Positions 6,466 through 14,857 of a stretch of 64,000 nucleotides of DNA are shown in pieces. The translations under genes were made by a program, and so were the position numbers. The notes beneath the pieces were generated by a model, which saw only the letters and a list, made by a program, of their open reading frames with translations, ran no database searches and was not told where the DNA came from. Within the stretch, counting starts at the first letter, position 1. Every line of letters starts with the position of its first letter. The DNA comes from Actinomyces sp. oral taxon 448 str. F0400 (GTDB lineage Bacteria; Actinomycetota; Actinomycetes; Actinomycetales; Actinomycetaceae), in NCBI RefSeq assembly GCF_000220835.1, contig NZ_GL985606.1:1033144-1097143 (forward strand), written 5' to 3'.

Positions 6466-9375
6466 TCAGAGTCCATCGGTTGAGTCAAGACCCGACGTCG
6501 ATGATGCCGACGACGCCGAGGACATCGGCGATACCGCCGTTTCCCACTCCAGCATGGTCCTGATCGCCAGGCCGATGTTGCCGACCTGGCAGTGCGAGGC
6601 GCAGGACTCGGCGGCGGTGAAGGTCCGAGTCGTCAGCGATCGCGCATGACGCAGGGTCATCGCCTGGCGGTGCATCTGCTCGACGGGCACGTCGTGGTCC
6701 TCGGCTCCCTGGAGCAGGAGGACGTCGGCTCTCACTCGCTCGGCCACTGCCGCCGTGCGCATACGGCCCGCCGTACGGAGGAAGGCCGACGGGGTCGTCG
6801 TGCCGGTCACATGCATACCCTGCCACATGCCCCAGTCGATGACGGCGGAACGGCGGGCGAGCCGGGCCATCGTCGCGTCGACCGTCCTGGTCGGCCAGTG
6901 GCGCGCCACGAGGGAGGCGGGACCCGCCGCCAGCGGTGCGACCCGACCGGTGATCACCTGTGCGAAGTCGTCCATGGCGTCGAAGGCGATGACGCGCGCG
7001 ACGCGCGGTTCGAAGGCGGCGGCGCGGATCGCGAGACCACCGCCCAGCGAGATCCCCATGAGGGTGATGTCGGCGAGGCCAAGGCTGTCGAGCACGGCGC
7101 GCACGGGCCACTCCCACTCATGCGTCATGGGGATGCGATCGTCCATGAGGGCTCCGCCCTGGCCGGGGCCGTCGAAGGCGACGACGCGGCGCCCGCGCCG
7201 GGCGAGAGCGGCGTACATGGGCAGGTAGTCCTCGATGTAGGAGTCGAAACCGCCGAAGATCACCCACGTGCTCATGGCCGGGCCGGCGGGCGCGATGTCG
7301 TAGACGGGCAGGGACCCGCTCCCGTAGGGCACGTGGAGGGGGCGGAGGCCGAAAACCTCCTGCATCACGTCGACATACCGGCTTCGGGTCGGCGCCTTAC
7401 GAGCGTCGGTGGGCGGCATGAAGAACTCGGCGGCGCGGTCGTAGTAGGCGGCATCGAGCCTTCTGCCGTCGGCTCGCGCCGCGTCTGCGAGAGAGAGGAA
7501 CGAGGCGACCCAGCCGGGGAGAGAGCCCAATGCTCCGGCGACTGCGCGGATCTCGGGCACGGACCGCGGCCCGATGGCCTCGGCCCATCGGTTGGCCTGG
7601 AAGTTGATGTCGGTGTTCGGGTGGAAGACGCGCAGACCCATGGGGGCGGCGGTGAGGTCGACGGGGTGAGTGAGGTCCGTCCGTGTGACCGTCGCCGGCC
7701 CGGCGCCGGGAGCGGCGGGCCGCGTCTGCGCGGACGCGGACCGGGCCTGCGGGGGTGCGATGTCCGGCCGCGCCGGTACGGCCGGGGATTCGACCGCCGA
7801 CGTCGAGCTCGGCACCGCGGTCCGTCTGCGACGGATCAGCACGATGGCGGCGGCGAGGGCCAGCAGCAGCGCCGCGGCTGCCAGGATGCGTGCCATGAGG
7901 AGGAAGCCGCCGCCGAAGGCGTCGACCTGGGCGCGATCGGCCAGATCGGCGGTGAAGCGTGCGATGATCGTCCGCCCGGCCTCGGAGTCCGGGGCCGCCT
8001 GCGCCTGCTGGAGCGCCTGACCGGCGGCGGCCCGGGTGGTATCGGCGTGGTCCGTGACGTAGTCATCGGCCCGTGAGGTGGAATAGGTGGCCAGCAGGGC
8101 CACCCCGAGGGAGGCGCCGATCTGCTGGCCGACGGTCACGACGGCCGAGGCCAGGCCGACGTGGGGGCCGGGCACGCCCCGTGTTCCGGTGTTGATGGCG
8201 GCCGGCATGATGCACCCGATGCCGATACCGAGCACGATGATCCCCGGAACGACTGCGCCGGCGTACGTCGAGGTGGTCTCGATCCGTGACAGCATCAGGA
8301 AGGCCGCGCCCTCGATGGCAATGCCCAGGGGCAGCACGACGCGGGTGCCCAGACGGCGGAGCAGGTACTGGCCGGCCAGCGGCGCCGTTACCACGAGAGC
8401 GCCGATCATGGGCAGGAAGGCGATGCCGGTGCGCAGGGGCGAGTAGCCGAAGTGGTTCTGCAGGTAGTACGTGAGGTAGACGGCGCCGCCCATCTGCGCG
8501 GCGCCGACGGTGGCGACGGCGGCGTAGGAGGCGGCGCGCGCCGGCTGGGAGATGATCCACAACGGCAGGGTGGGGGCGGTTGCGACGCGCTCGCGGAGCA
8601 GGAACGCTACGGCCAGGACGGCGGCGGCGCTCAACCACCCGATCGTCGTCGCCGAGGTCCACGAGGTCTGCTCGGCGCGGTCGAGGCCGAAGACGGCGCT
8701 GAAGCAGGCGCCGCAGCCCAGGACGAGGCCGAGCAGGTCGGAGAAGGCCGGCCCGTCGTGCCGCGATTTCGAGGTCGGCAGGCCACGCAGTCCGATGAGG
8801 AAACCGATAGCGGCGATGAGCACATTGACGTAGAGGGACCAGCGCCAGCTGAACCAATCCGTCAGGGCTCCTCCGATGAGGAGGCCGGCGGCGGCCCCGA
8901 CACCGGCTGTCGCGCCGAAGAGTGCGAAGACCCGCCTGCGTCGGGGACCGTCGGGGAAGGCGGTGTTGAGAAGCGACAGCGCCGTCGGGCCGAGTAGCGC
9001 GGCGAAGGCGCCCTGGGCGGTGCGGGCTCCGACGAGGACGGGGAAGGAGGAGGCCAGACCGGCGATGAGACTGGCCGCGGCGAAGCCCGTCTGCCCGATC
9101 CAGTAGGAACGCCGGATGCCGAGGATGGTGGTCAGGCGCCCGCCGAACAGGACGAGTCCTCCGTTCGCCAGGGTGTAGGCGGTGACCGCCCACGGGCGCT
9201 GGGAGTCGGTCAGCCCCAGATCGGCCTGCATGCTGGGCAGGGCGACGGCGATGATCGTCATGTCCAGGACGATCATGAGCTGGGTGATCAGGGAGCCCGC
9301 GGCGAGGAGGTGGTCGTGCGATCGCGCGGGGCGGGCGCGACCGATCGGTTCCGACACGGTGGGTTCGAGAGACAT
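6466..9375 (-). CDS. MFS drug transporter (DHA2 type) fused to alpha/beta hydrolase
   Basis: About 969 residues in one uninterrupted frame. Residues 1-525 form a DHA2-family antiporter: IVLDMTIIAVALPSMQADL (motif D1-like), the GGRLTTILGIRRSYW loop, and motif C-like GATAGVGAAAGLLIGG, with many hydrophobic segments (14 expected). An Ala/Pro-rich linker of about 60 residues follows. From about residue 585 there is an FrsA/esterase-like alpha/beta hydrolase: VIFGGFDSYIEDY, VVAFDGPGQG, nucleophile elbow GISLGG (Ser near 776), acid in LLQGAEDHDVP and His in ASHCQVGN. Start ATG 9375 is preferred over upstream ATG 9417, which falls at the predicted transcription start; GGTG lies 6 bases ahead. Divergent from a TetR gene, suggesting repression and inducible export/hydrolysis. 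Confidence 0.88.
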   Translation of the reverse strand: MSLEPTVSEPIGRARPARSHDHLLAAGSLITQLMIVLDMTIIAVALPSMQADLGLTDSQRPWAVTAYTLANGGLVLFGGRLTTILGIRRSYWIGQTGFAAASLIAGLASSFPVLVGARTAQGAFAALLGPTALSLLNTAFPDGPRRRRVFALFGATAGVGAAAGLLIGGALTDWFSWRWSLYVNVLIAAIGFLIGLRGLPTSKSRHDGPAFSDLLGLVLGCGACFSAVFGLDRAEQTSWTSATTIGWLSAAAVLAVAFLLRERVATAPTLPLWIISQPARAASYAAVATVGAAQMGGAVYLTYYLQNHFGYSPLRTGIAFLPMIGALVVTAPLAGQYLLRRLGTRVVLPLGIAIEGAAFLMLSRIETTSTYAGAVVPGIIVLGIGIGCIMPAAINTGTRGVPGPHVGLASAVVTVGQQIGASLGVALLATYSTSRADDYVTDHADTTRAAAGQALQQAQAAPDSEAGRTIIARFTADLADRAQVDAFGGGFLLMARILAAAALLLALAAAIVLIRRRRTAVPSSTSAVESPAVPARPDIAPPQARSASAQTRPAAPGAGPATVTRTDLTHPVDLTAAPMGLRVFHPNTDINFQANRWAEAIGPRSVPEIRAVAGALGSLPGWVASFLSLADAARADGRRLDAAYYDRAAEFFMPPTDARKAPTRSRYVDVMQEVFGLRPLHVPYGSGSLPVYDIAPAGPAMSTWVIFGGFDSYIEDYLPMYAALARRGRRVVAFDGPGQGGALMDDRIPMTHEWEWPVRAVLDSLGLADITLMGISLGGGLAIRAAAFEPRVARVIAFDAMDDFAQVITGRVAPLAAGPASLVARHWPTRTVDATMARLARRSAVIDWGMWQGMHVTGTTTPSAFLRTAGRMRTAAVAERVRADVLLLQGAEDHDVPVEQMHRQAMTLRHARSLTTRTFTAAESCASHCQVGNIGLAIRTMLEWETAVSPMSSASSASSTSGLDSTDGL

Positions 9376-9419
9376 GAGCATCACCAAATCAAATGTTGTG
9401 TTTCTGTATGCAGGCATAG

Positions 9420-9448
9420 ACGGTAGAGCGTCGGATCCCTGCAGTCAA
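9420..9448 (-). promoter_or_regulatory. Promoter candidate for MFS-hydrolase gene
   Basis: On the minus strand TTGACT (9448-9443) and TACCGT (9425-9420) are separated by exactly 17 bases. Transcription would begin close to 9413, inside the upstream ATG at 9417, which is why the downstream ATG at 9375 was chosen as start. Confidence 0.5.
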
Positions 9449-9469
9449 AATAGGTGTTTCGGTTTGGCG

Positions 9470-9481
9470 TGTCGTACGACA
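9470..9481. promoter_or_regulatory. Palindromic operator candidate for TetR regulator
   Basis: A perfect 12-base palindrome TGTCGTACGACA sits 22 bases upstream of the MFS promoter -35 and in the divergent gap before the tetR gene. TetR regulators usually bind such palindromes next to their own promoter; binding here is inferred. Confidence 0.45.
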
Positions 9482-9576
9482 TCAGACCGATGAATCCGTG
9501 GGACTCCGCCGTCCGCGGGGCGGTGGGGTCTCCGGGTCGGGCTCGTGAGGCGGGGGAGCCGCCGTATCCTGGCCTC

Positions 9577-10278
9577 ATGCCCCGTGTCACTCAGTCGTAT
9601 CGAGACCGGCAGGCCGCCAGGATCCTGGCGGCGGCCGAGATCTGCTTCGCCCGGCGGGGCTTCGACGGGGCGTCGATGGATGACATCATCACCGAGACCG
9701 GCATGTCGTCGAGCACCGTCTACCGATACTTCCCCGAGGGGAAGCGCTCCCTTGTACGAGCCGTCCTCAGCCAGACCACGGACCCGGTCGTGGAGTGGAT
9801 CGAGGAGCTCGCCGGAGCCGACGAGCTTCCCACTCTCGAGGATGCCTTCGCCGGAGCGGTCGAGCGCTCCTGGATTCTCAAGAGGGGCGGTTCCGATGAG
9901 GAGGACGCAACCGCCGCGAGGCCCGGGAAGGCCTGCCGGAGCGGCAGATCGTCGGGCTCCCAGTCGTCGGGATGTCACCTGTCGCAGGCCGGTCGGATCG
10001 AGCTCATGGTCAGCGTCTGGGCGGAGCTGGCGCGTCAGCCGGACCTGCGCGAGGCGAATGCGAAACGCTACGCCCGTGTACGATCCGAGATCGTCGGTCT
10101 CATCCGTCGGTGGCAGAATAAGGGGATCATCGCGCGCAGGATCGATCCGGACGAAGCGGCGGCCATCGTTCATAATGCGGCCATGGGGCTCGTCGCCGAG
10201 CGGATCGTCACCGGGGAGTTCGGCCGAACCGATGCCGTGACGACGGCCCGCGCGATCGCTCGCCTCCTGGGCGCTTGA
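9577..10278 (+). CDS. TetR/AcrR family transcriptional regulator
   Basis: 233 residues. The N-terminal helix-turn-helix is clear: RDRQAARILAAAEICFARRG, FDGASMDDIITETGMSSSTVYRYFPEGK (residues about 9-57). The C-terminal ligand domain ends with a helical stretch containing IDPDEAAAIVHNAAMGLVAERI. Residues about 108-140 are an odd low-complexity Ser/Gly/Arg insertion with two Cys, unlike the helices expected there. ATG 9577 starts just before the conserved domain; the longer upstream frame would run through the operator region. Divergent from the MFS-hydrolase fusion, which it most likely represses. Confidence 0.87.
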   Translation: MPRVTQSYRDRQAARILAAAEICFARRGFDGASMDDIITETGMSSSTVYRYFPEGKRSLVRAVLSQTTDPVVEWIEELAGADELPTLEDAFAGAVERSWILKRGGSDEEDATAARPGKACRSGRSSGSQSSGCHLSQAGRIELMVSVWAELARQPDLREANAKRYARVRSEIVGLIRRWQNKGIIARRIDPDEAAAIVHNAAMGLVAERIVTGEFGRTDAVTTARAIARLLGA

Positions 10279-10281
10279 CTC

Positions 10282-10299
10282 CGGAGCGGTGCGGCTCCG
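10282..10299 (+). terminator. Weak hairpin after tetR
   Basis: A 6-bp stem (10282-10287 with 10294-10299) begins 3 bases past the tetR stop. There is no U-tract, so termination is uncertain. The remaining sequence to 10563 shows no credible gene. Confidence 0.3.
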
Positions 10300-10563
10300 T
10301 CGTCGGGCTCTGTCTCCCCGGCTGCTCGGCGGGCGGCGGCATCGTCCCAGGGACGGAGCCTGCTGGACGCCGGCGGCGCCAGCACGCCCGGTCGAGGCGC
10401 CCGCGCCCCGGACGCCGGCCGGGAAGGTCGGGCGAGGCACGTCCGCCCCGCCGCAGGACTTGTCCCATCACAGGACGCGACACCGGCCGGGGCCGCTGAA
10501 CCCGACCCGCCTGACGCTCCGGAGCAGCATCCGGAGAAGGCGAGGAAGCCTCTGGGGCACGTG

Positions 10564-11031
10564 CTACTGCGGCGGCTCCTCGGGCGGATCGGTGGACGGG
10601 GGCCGCTGAAGGCTCGAATCTGACAGCCTGGCCAGGATGAAGGCGTTGTCCATCTCCCGCTCGTCGCCCAGGCCGCGGTAGGCCAGGCCGACGATCTCCC
10701 AGTACTCCTTGAGATCGTAGTCGGAGGCGTTGGAGTACTCGTACAGGGCTCCGGCGAGCTGGATCGCATGCAGGCACTCCTCGTACTGGTTCGCCAGCAG
10801 GTGCCTGACAGCGGCGGAGACGAGGTGCCGGGCCGGGCCGTAGGCGATGAGGTCCAGGTGCAGGTCGGCCCGCTCGGCCCGGGTGCGCCCCGCCATCGCC
10901 GCATTCCGCGCACGCACGGCCAGGTTCGCGCCATCGTCGTACATGCCCTGATTGATAGCGCGCACCGCCAGCGACCGCAGGCGCTTGGTCTCCGGGTCGG
11001 AGACCTCCTCCAGCAGGTCGTCGTACCACAT
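10564..11031 (-). CDS. Uncharacterised helical protein, co-transcribed with trkH-like gene
   Basis: 155 residues, soluble and mostly helical (MWYDDLLEEVSDPETKRLRS; LAVRAINQGMYDDGANLAVR), with a Pro/Glu-rich tail (STDPPEEPPQ). Repeating helix pairs with LA, A-x-Y and EC-x-H-A positions are compatible with a small TPR-like helical repeat, but no family is recognised. It starts 18 bases after the trkH-like stop on the same strand, so co-transcription is very likely. A role in potassium transport is only suggested by position. Confidence 0.6.
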   Translation of the reverse strand: MWYDDLLEEVSDPETKRLRSLAVRAINQGMYDDGANLAVRARNAAMAGRTRAERADLHLDLIAYGPARHLVSAAVRHLLANQYEECLHAIQLAGALYEYSNASDYDLKEYWEIVGLAYRGLGDEREMDNAFILARLSDSSLQRPPSTDPPEEPPQ

Positions 11032-11049
11032 GGCCCCGGCAGCCGATCC

Positions 11050-12699
11050 TCAACCGATGAGCGGCCGTTCGGCGGGCACGCGGATGACGCGGCGCCGTTC
11101 CCGCATGGCCAGGGCGGTCGCCGCCGTCATGGTGCCCACGCGCCCGACGAACATGAGCACCACGATGACGTATTTCGCACTGGTCGGCAGCAACGGCGTG
11201 ATCCCGGTGGACAGCCCCACGGTGGCGAAGGCGCTGATGACCTCGAACAGGATGCGATCCAGGGTCAGGTCGGTCATCTGCAGCAGGAGCAGTGTTGCGA
11301 CACCGATGATGGAGGCTCCGATGAAGGCCACGGCGACGCTCAGACGGACCGAGGACAGGGTGATGCGCCGTCCGAAGGCCTCGATGTCGCGGTCGCCCCG
11401 GGCCTCGGCCAGGATCGCCAGTACCAGGATGGCGAAGGTCGTCACCTTGATGCCGCCGGCTGTGGAGGCCGACCCGCCGCCGACGAACATGAGAGCGTCC
11501 TGCAGGAACCAGGTCGACTCGCGCATGTGCCCGGGCGAGATCGTGGACAATCCCGAGGAGCGCGCGTTGACGCCGTTAATCAGCGCCGTGAGGACTTTGC
11601 CGCCCGTCGGCAGCGCGCCGTAGGTGCGGGGGTTGGCCCATTCGAAGGCGGCGATGGTCATGGAGGAGACGATCGACAGACAGCTGTAGGTGGCCAGGGT
11701 CAGCTTGGTGTGCAGCGTCCATTGACGCGGGCGGCGCCGATGGCGCATGACGTCGAGGATGACGGGGAAGCCCACGGCGCCCACGAAGGTGCCCATGACG
11801 ATCGGCATGCCCATCCACCAATCCGTCGCGTAGGGCGCCAGCCCCTCGGGCATGACGACGAATCCGGCGTTGTTGAAGATCGACAGCGCCATGAAGAAGG
11901 CGTACCAGCAGGCGTGCTCGAGGTCGAGGCCCAGGGTGAGGAAGCGGGGCAGCAGGATAAGAGCGAGCAGGAGCTCGACGCCGACGGCGGTGTACACCAC
12001 CGCCCGCAGTAGGGCGGCGACGTCCCCCAGGCGGGACTGGTTCTCGCTGGCGGCGAGCATCCGCTGGGTCAGGCCCACGTGTCGGGACACGGCGAAGGAC
12101 AGCAGCGACGCGAGCGTCATGATGCCCAGTCCGCCGACGGCGGCGCCCAGGATGATGACCGCCTGGCCGAAGGGCGACCAGTAGGTGGCGGTGTCGACGG
12201 TGGTCAGTCCGGTGACGCATACCGCCGACGTGGCCGTGAACAGGGTGTCGATCATGCTGGCGTGACCGCTGGCCGATGTCGCCACGGGCAGGCTGAGCAG
12301 CGCTGTGACAACGGCGACGATGACGGCGAAGACGACGACGGCCAGGCGGGCCGGTGTGAAGCGTGCGGCGCGCGCCAGGCGGGCGCGCACGCGCCAGCGC
12401 TCCAGGAGCGCCCTGAGTTTGCGGACGTCGAGGCCGTCGGAGTCGTCGGGACCGCCGGAGGGCTCTGATGCGGCGGTCCTCGTCACGGCGGGGGGGCGCC
12501 GCCGCGAGGGGACGGTGGTCGGGGCGCGCCAATGGCGCGGCCGGGGTGCGCGGGCGCGCACACCCTTCTCGCTCTTCCCCCCGTGGGAGGGCGAGAAGCT
12601 GATGGGTGCGGAGGGCCGACGCGAGGGGGACACGGGGCCATTGTCGCCCGGACGGCCCGACCGCGGGAATTCCCGGCGCCTCATCATCGTGATCGACAT
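11050..12699 (-). CDS. Potassium uptake channel subunit, TrkH/KtrB family
   Basis: 549 residues; the first ~110 are a basic, proline-rich cytoplasmic extension before membrane segments start at ARLAVVVFAVIVAVVTALLS. The four selectivity-filter loops are visible in order: TSAVCVTGLTTVDT, IFNNAGFVVMPEG, GVNARSSGLSTIS and ISAFATVGLSTGI, each with the conserved glycine. This is the K+ (or Na+-coupled K+) translocating subunit that pairs with the RCK subunit encoded at 5674-6342. ATG 12699 is the furthest start; an internal start shortening the extension cannot be excluded, as no strong ribosome site is seen. Confidence 0.88.
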   Translation of the reverse strand: MSITMMRRREFPRSGRPGDNGPVSPSRRPSAPISFSPSHGGKSEKGVRARAPRPRHWRAPTTVPSRRRPPAVTRTAASEPSGGPDDSDGLDVRKLRALLERWRVRARLARAARFTPARLAVVVFAVIVAVVTALLSLPVATSASGHASMIDTLFTATSAVCVTGLTTVDTATYWSPFGQAVIILGAAVGGLGIMTLASLLSFAVSRHVGLTQRMLAASENQSRLGDVAALLRAVVYTAVGVELLLALILLPRFLTLGLDLEHACWYAFFMALSIFNNAGFVVMPEGLAPYATDWWMGMPIVMGTFVGAVGFPVILDVMRHRRRPRQWTLHTKLTLATYSCLSIVSSMTIAAFEWANPRTYGALPTGGKVLTALINGVNARSSGLSTISPGHMRESTWFLQDALMFVGGGSASTAGGIKVTTFAILVLAILAEARGDRDIEAFGRRITLSSVRLSVAVAFIGASIIGVATLLLLQMTDLTLDRILFEVISAFATVGLSTGITPLLPTSAKYVIVVLMFVGRVGTMTAATALAMRERRRVIRVPAERPLIG

Positions 12700-12859
12700 G
12701 TGATCTGCAACGCGAGTGGCCCGTGTGAGAGGAAATGACCTGTGCGGCGGGAGGGACTCAGGTTATATTGGCCACCGCGGGCCTGCTGCGACGCGGGCCC
12801 GTCCAGCGGTAGCGAGACCGCTGCGCCATCACCACTCGACGACGGGAAACTCACCACCC

Positions 12860-13105
12860 ATGGCACCGGGCATCCCTTCCTCCCCCTCCGGCGCTTCGAG
12901 CGCGCCCTCCTTCCTCACCGTGGCCGAGGTCGCCACCATGCTTCGTGTGTCCAAGATGACCGTGTACCGCATGGTTCACTCCGGCGACCTTCCGGCCATG
13001 CAGGTCGGCAGGTCTTTCCGCGTCCCTGAGCGCGCGGTCAAGCAGTACCTTTCCGCCGGTCTGGGTGACTGGGGCCACGAGGGGGCGGAGTCGACGGGTT
13101 CCTGA
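12860..13105 (+). CDS. BldC-like MerR/excisionase-type DNA-binding protein
   Basis: 81 residues. After a Ser/Pro-rich lead of 18 residues comes the complete BldC/excisionase winged helix: FLTVAEVATMLRVSKMTVYR, MVHSGDLPAMQVGRSFRVPE, AVKQYLSAGL. In actinobacteria such proteins bind direct repeats and control development or growth transitions. It is followed by the tiny bS22 gene, an arrangement conserved across the phylum. ATG 12860 was chosen; an upstream in-frame extension exists without conserved sequence. A TATATT hexamer at 12764-12769, about 90 bases upstream, is a plausible -10 box. Confidence 0.88.
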   Translation: MAPGIPSSPSGASSAPSFLTVAEVATMLRVSKMTVYRMVHSGDLPAMQVGRSFRVPERAVKQYLSAGLGDWGHEGAESTGS

Positions 13106-13269
13106 GACCCGCTAGACTCGCGCGGGTCACCACTGCGACCGGAGTACGGGAGAATCCACGGACGCTCCCGCTGTCCGATCGCTATGCTCACCCGGATCCC
13201 GATTCGTGCCCCCGGCTGACACGAGGAGGCGATCGGGAGCCCGGATGCACCACTACCGAGGGAGTCCCC

Positions 13270-13368
13270 ATGGGATCTGTCATCAAGAAGCGTCGCAAGC
13301 GCATGGCCAAGAAGAAGCACCGCAAGCTGCTCCGCAAGACCCGCCACCAGCGTCGCAACAAGAAGTGA
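13270..13368 (+). CDS. Small ribosomal subunit protein bS22 (AURKAIP1/COX24 domain)
   Basis: A 32-residue, extremely basic peptide starting MGSVIKKRRKRMAKKKHRKL and ending RRNKK, nearly identical in pattern to the mycobacterial 30S subunit protein bS22. GAGGGAG stands 5 bases before the ATG. A perfect terminator follows 23 bases after the stop. It lies downstream of the BldC-like gene, the usual actinobacterial context. Confidence 0.92.
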   Translation: MGSVIKKRRKRMAKKKHRKLLRKTRHQRRNKK

Positions 13369-13391
13369 TGATCGCCCCGCCGTGATCGTAG

Positions 13392-13421
13392 GCCCCGCAC
13401 CGCTCTGTGCGGGGCATTCTT
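13392..13421 (+). terminator. Intrinsic terminator after bS22 gene
   Basis: A 9-bp GC-rich perfect stem (13392-13400 with 13407-13415, loop CGCTCT) followed by ATTCTT. It separates the bldC-bS22 unit from murB. Confidence 0.8.
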
Positions 13422-13481
13422 GTCCACGTCAGCAGCCGGCAGCCGGGCCGCGAACCGCCCGCCGATCCCAGGAGTCACCCC

Positions 13482-14771
13482 ATGAGCCAGTTCACCAGCA
13501 GCGGCGCCCTCGACCCCATTGAGCCCCTGACCGAGGACGAGATGTGCACCATGCCCCTGTCGATTCACGCCGACTCCGACGACTGGCCCGCCCCCGTCGA
13601 GGCTCTGGCCCGCGCGGTCGGTTTGCGGGGCGCCCCGGCCGCGCCCCCCGCCCTGGCCGAGTTGACGACGCTGCGCGTGGGCGGGCCCGTGGGCCGATAC
13701 GTCGAGACGGCCAGCGAGGCCGAACTCATCGACGTCATCAGGCAGGCCGACGACGCCTCCACGCCCCTGCTCGTCATCGGGGGCGGATCCAACATTCTGG
13801 CTTCTGATACGGGATTCGAGGGCCTCGTCGTGCGCGATGCGCGCAGCGACGTCAGTCTCGTGTCCGACGACGCCTGCGGTGGCGTGGAGATCACGGCCAC
13901 CGCAGGCACCACATGGGACGACCTCGTGCGCCAGGCCATCGCCTCCCACTGGGGCGGCTTCGCCACCCTGTCGGGCATTCCCGGCACCGTCGGCGCCGCG
14001 CCGGTGCAGAACATCGGCGCCTACGGCACCGAGGTCGCCGAACTCCTGGCCTCTGTACGCGCTTGGGACCGCGCCGCGGGACGGACTGTCCACCTGCCGC
14101 TGTCCGAACTGCGCCTGGCCTATCGCGACTCCGACCTCAAGCGCTCGTTGACCGACCCCGCCGTCGGCGCGGGGCGGACCTGGGGCCCGACGGGGCGCTG
14201 GGTCGTGCTCTCGGCGACCTTCCACGTGCGCCAGGCCTCCTTGTCCGCTCCCATCGCTTACAGCCAGTTGGCCCACGTGCTCGGCGTCGACATGGGCGAG
14301 CGCGCCGACGCCCGCGACGTGCGCGAAGCCGTCCTGGAACTGCGCCGCTCCAAGGGCATGGTGCTGGACGCCGCCGACCACGACACCTGGTCCGCCGGCT
14401 CCTTCTTCACCAACCCGGTTCTCACCGACGCCGAGGCCGCCGCCCTGCCCGAGGGCGCCCCGCGCTACCCCGTCACCGACCACACGCGGGTCGTCGCCGG
14501 CACCCGCAAGGCCCCCGTCGTCGACGGGCTGATCAAGACCTCGGCCGCCTGGCTCATCGACCACGCCGGCTTCTCCAAGGGCTTCGCCGTTCACGGATCC
14601 GACGGTGCGAGCGCCCCGGCGAGCCTGTCCACCAGGCATGTGCTCGCCCTGACCAACAGGGGCGGCGCCACCGCCGCCGACATCGTCGCTCTGCGCGAGA
14701 CGATCGTGGAGGGGGTTCGCGAGCGCTACGGGATTACGCTCGTGCCCGAGCCCGTCGCCGTGGGATGGTGA
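13482..14771 (+). CDS. murB: UDP-N-acetylenolpyruvoylglucosamine reductase (MurB)
   Basis: 429 residues. MurB reduces UDP-GlcNAc-enolpyruvate to UDP-MurNAc with NADPH and FAD in cytoplasmic peptidoglycan precursor synthesis. FAD-domain motifs: TTLRVGGPVGRYVE, LLVIGGGSNILASD, SGIPGTVGAAPVQNIGAYG and LRLAYRDSDLK; the C-terminal domain has SAGSFFTNPVL (catalytic Ser) and KTSAAWLIDHAGFSKGF, with the terminal Glu region LVPEPV. The N-terminal 35 residues are an extra acidic lead. AGGAG 8 bases before ATG 13482 fixes the start. It is monocistronic by position, though the phosphodiesterase gene follows closely. Confidence 0.95.
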   Translation: MSQFTSSGALDPIEPLTEDEMCTMPLSIHADSDDWPAPVEALARAVGLRGAPAAPPALAELTTLRVGGPVGRYVETASEAELIDVIRQADDASTPLLVIGGGSNILASDTGFEGLVVRDARSDVSLVSDDACGGVEITATAGTTWDDLVRQAIASHWGGFATLSGIPGTVGAAPVQNIGAYGTEVAELLASVRAWDRAAGRTVHLPLSELRLAYRDSDLKRSLTDPAVGAGRTWGPTGRWVVLSATFHVRQASLSAPIAYSQLAHVLGVDMGERADARDVREAVLELRRSKGMVLDAADHDTWSAGSFFTNPVLTDAEAAALPEGAPRYPVTDHTRVVAGTRKAPVVDGLIKTSAAWLIDHAGFSKGFAVHGSDGASAPASLSTRHVLALTNRGGATAADIVALRETIVEGVRERYGITLVPEPVAVGW

Positions 14772-14857
14772 GGCGGGATCGACCGGCCCGTACCGGGATG
14801 ATCGTCGAACCCGGGCGTGACGGACGTCGGAGCCGGCGTCCGGTCGGGGGATCGCGC

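Noticed and set aside
12775-12800. tRNA-like fragment before the BldC-like gene
   Set aside because: Only one short GC stem is present; no cloverleaf can be formed.
13913-14797. Extension of the glycerophosphodiesterase frame into murB
   Set aside because: It overlaps murB almost entirely with Arg-rich nonsense sequence.
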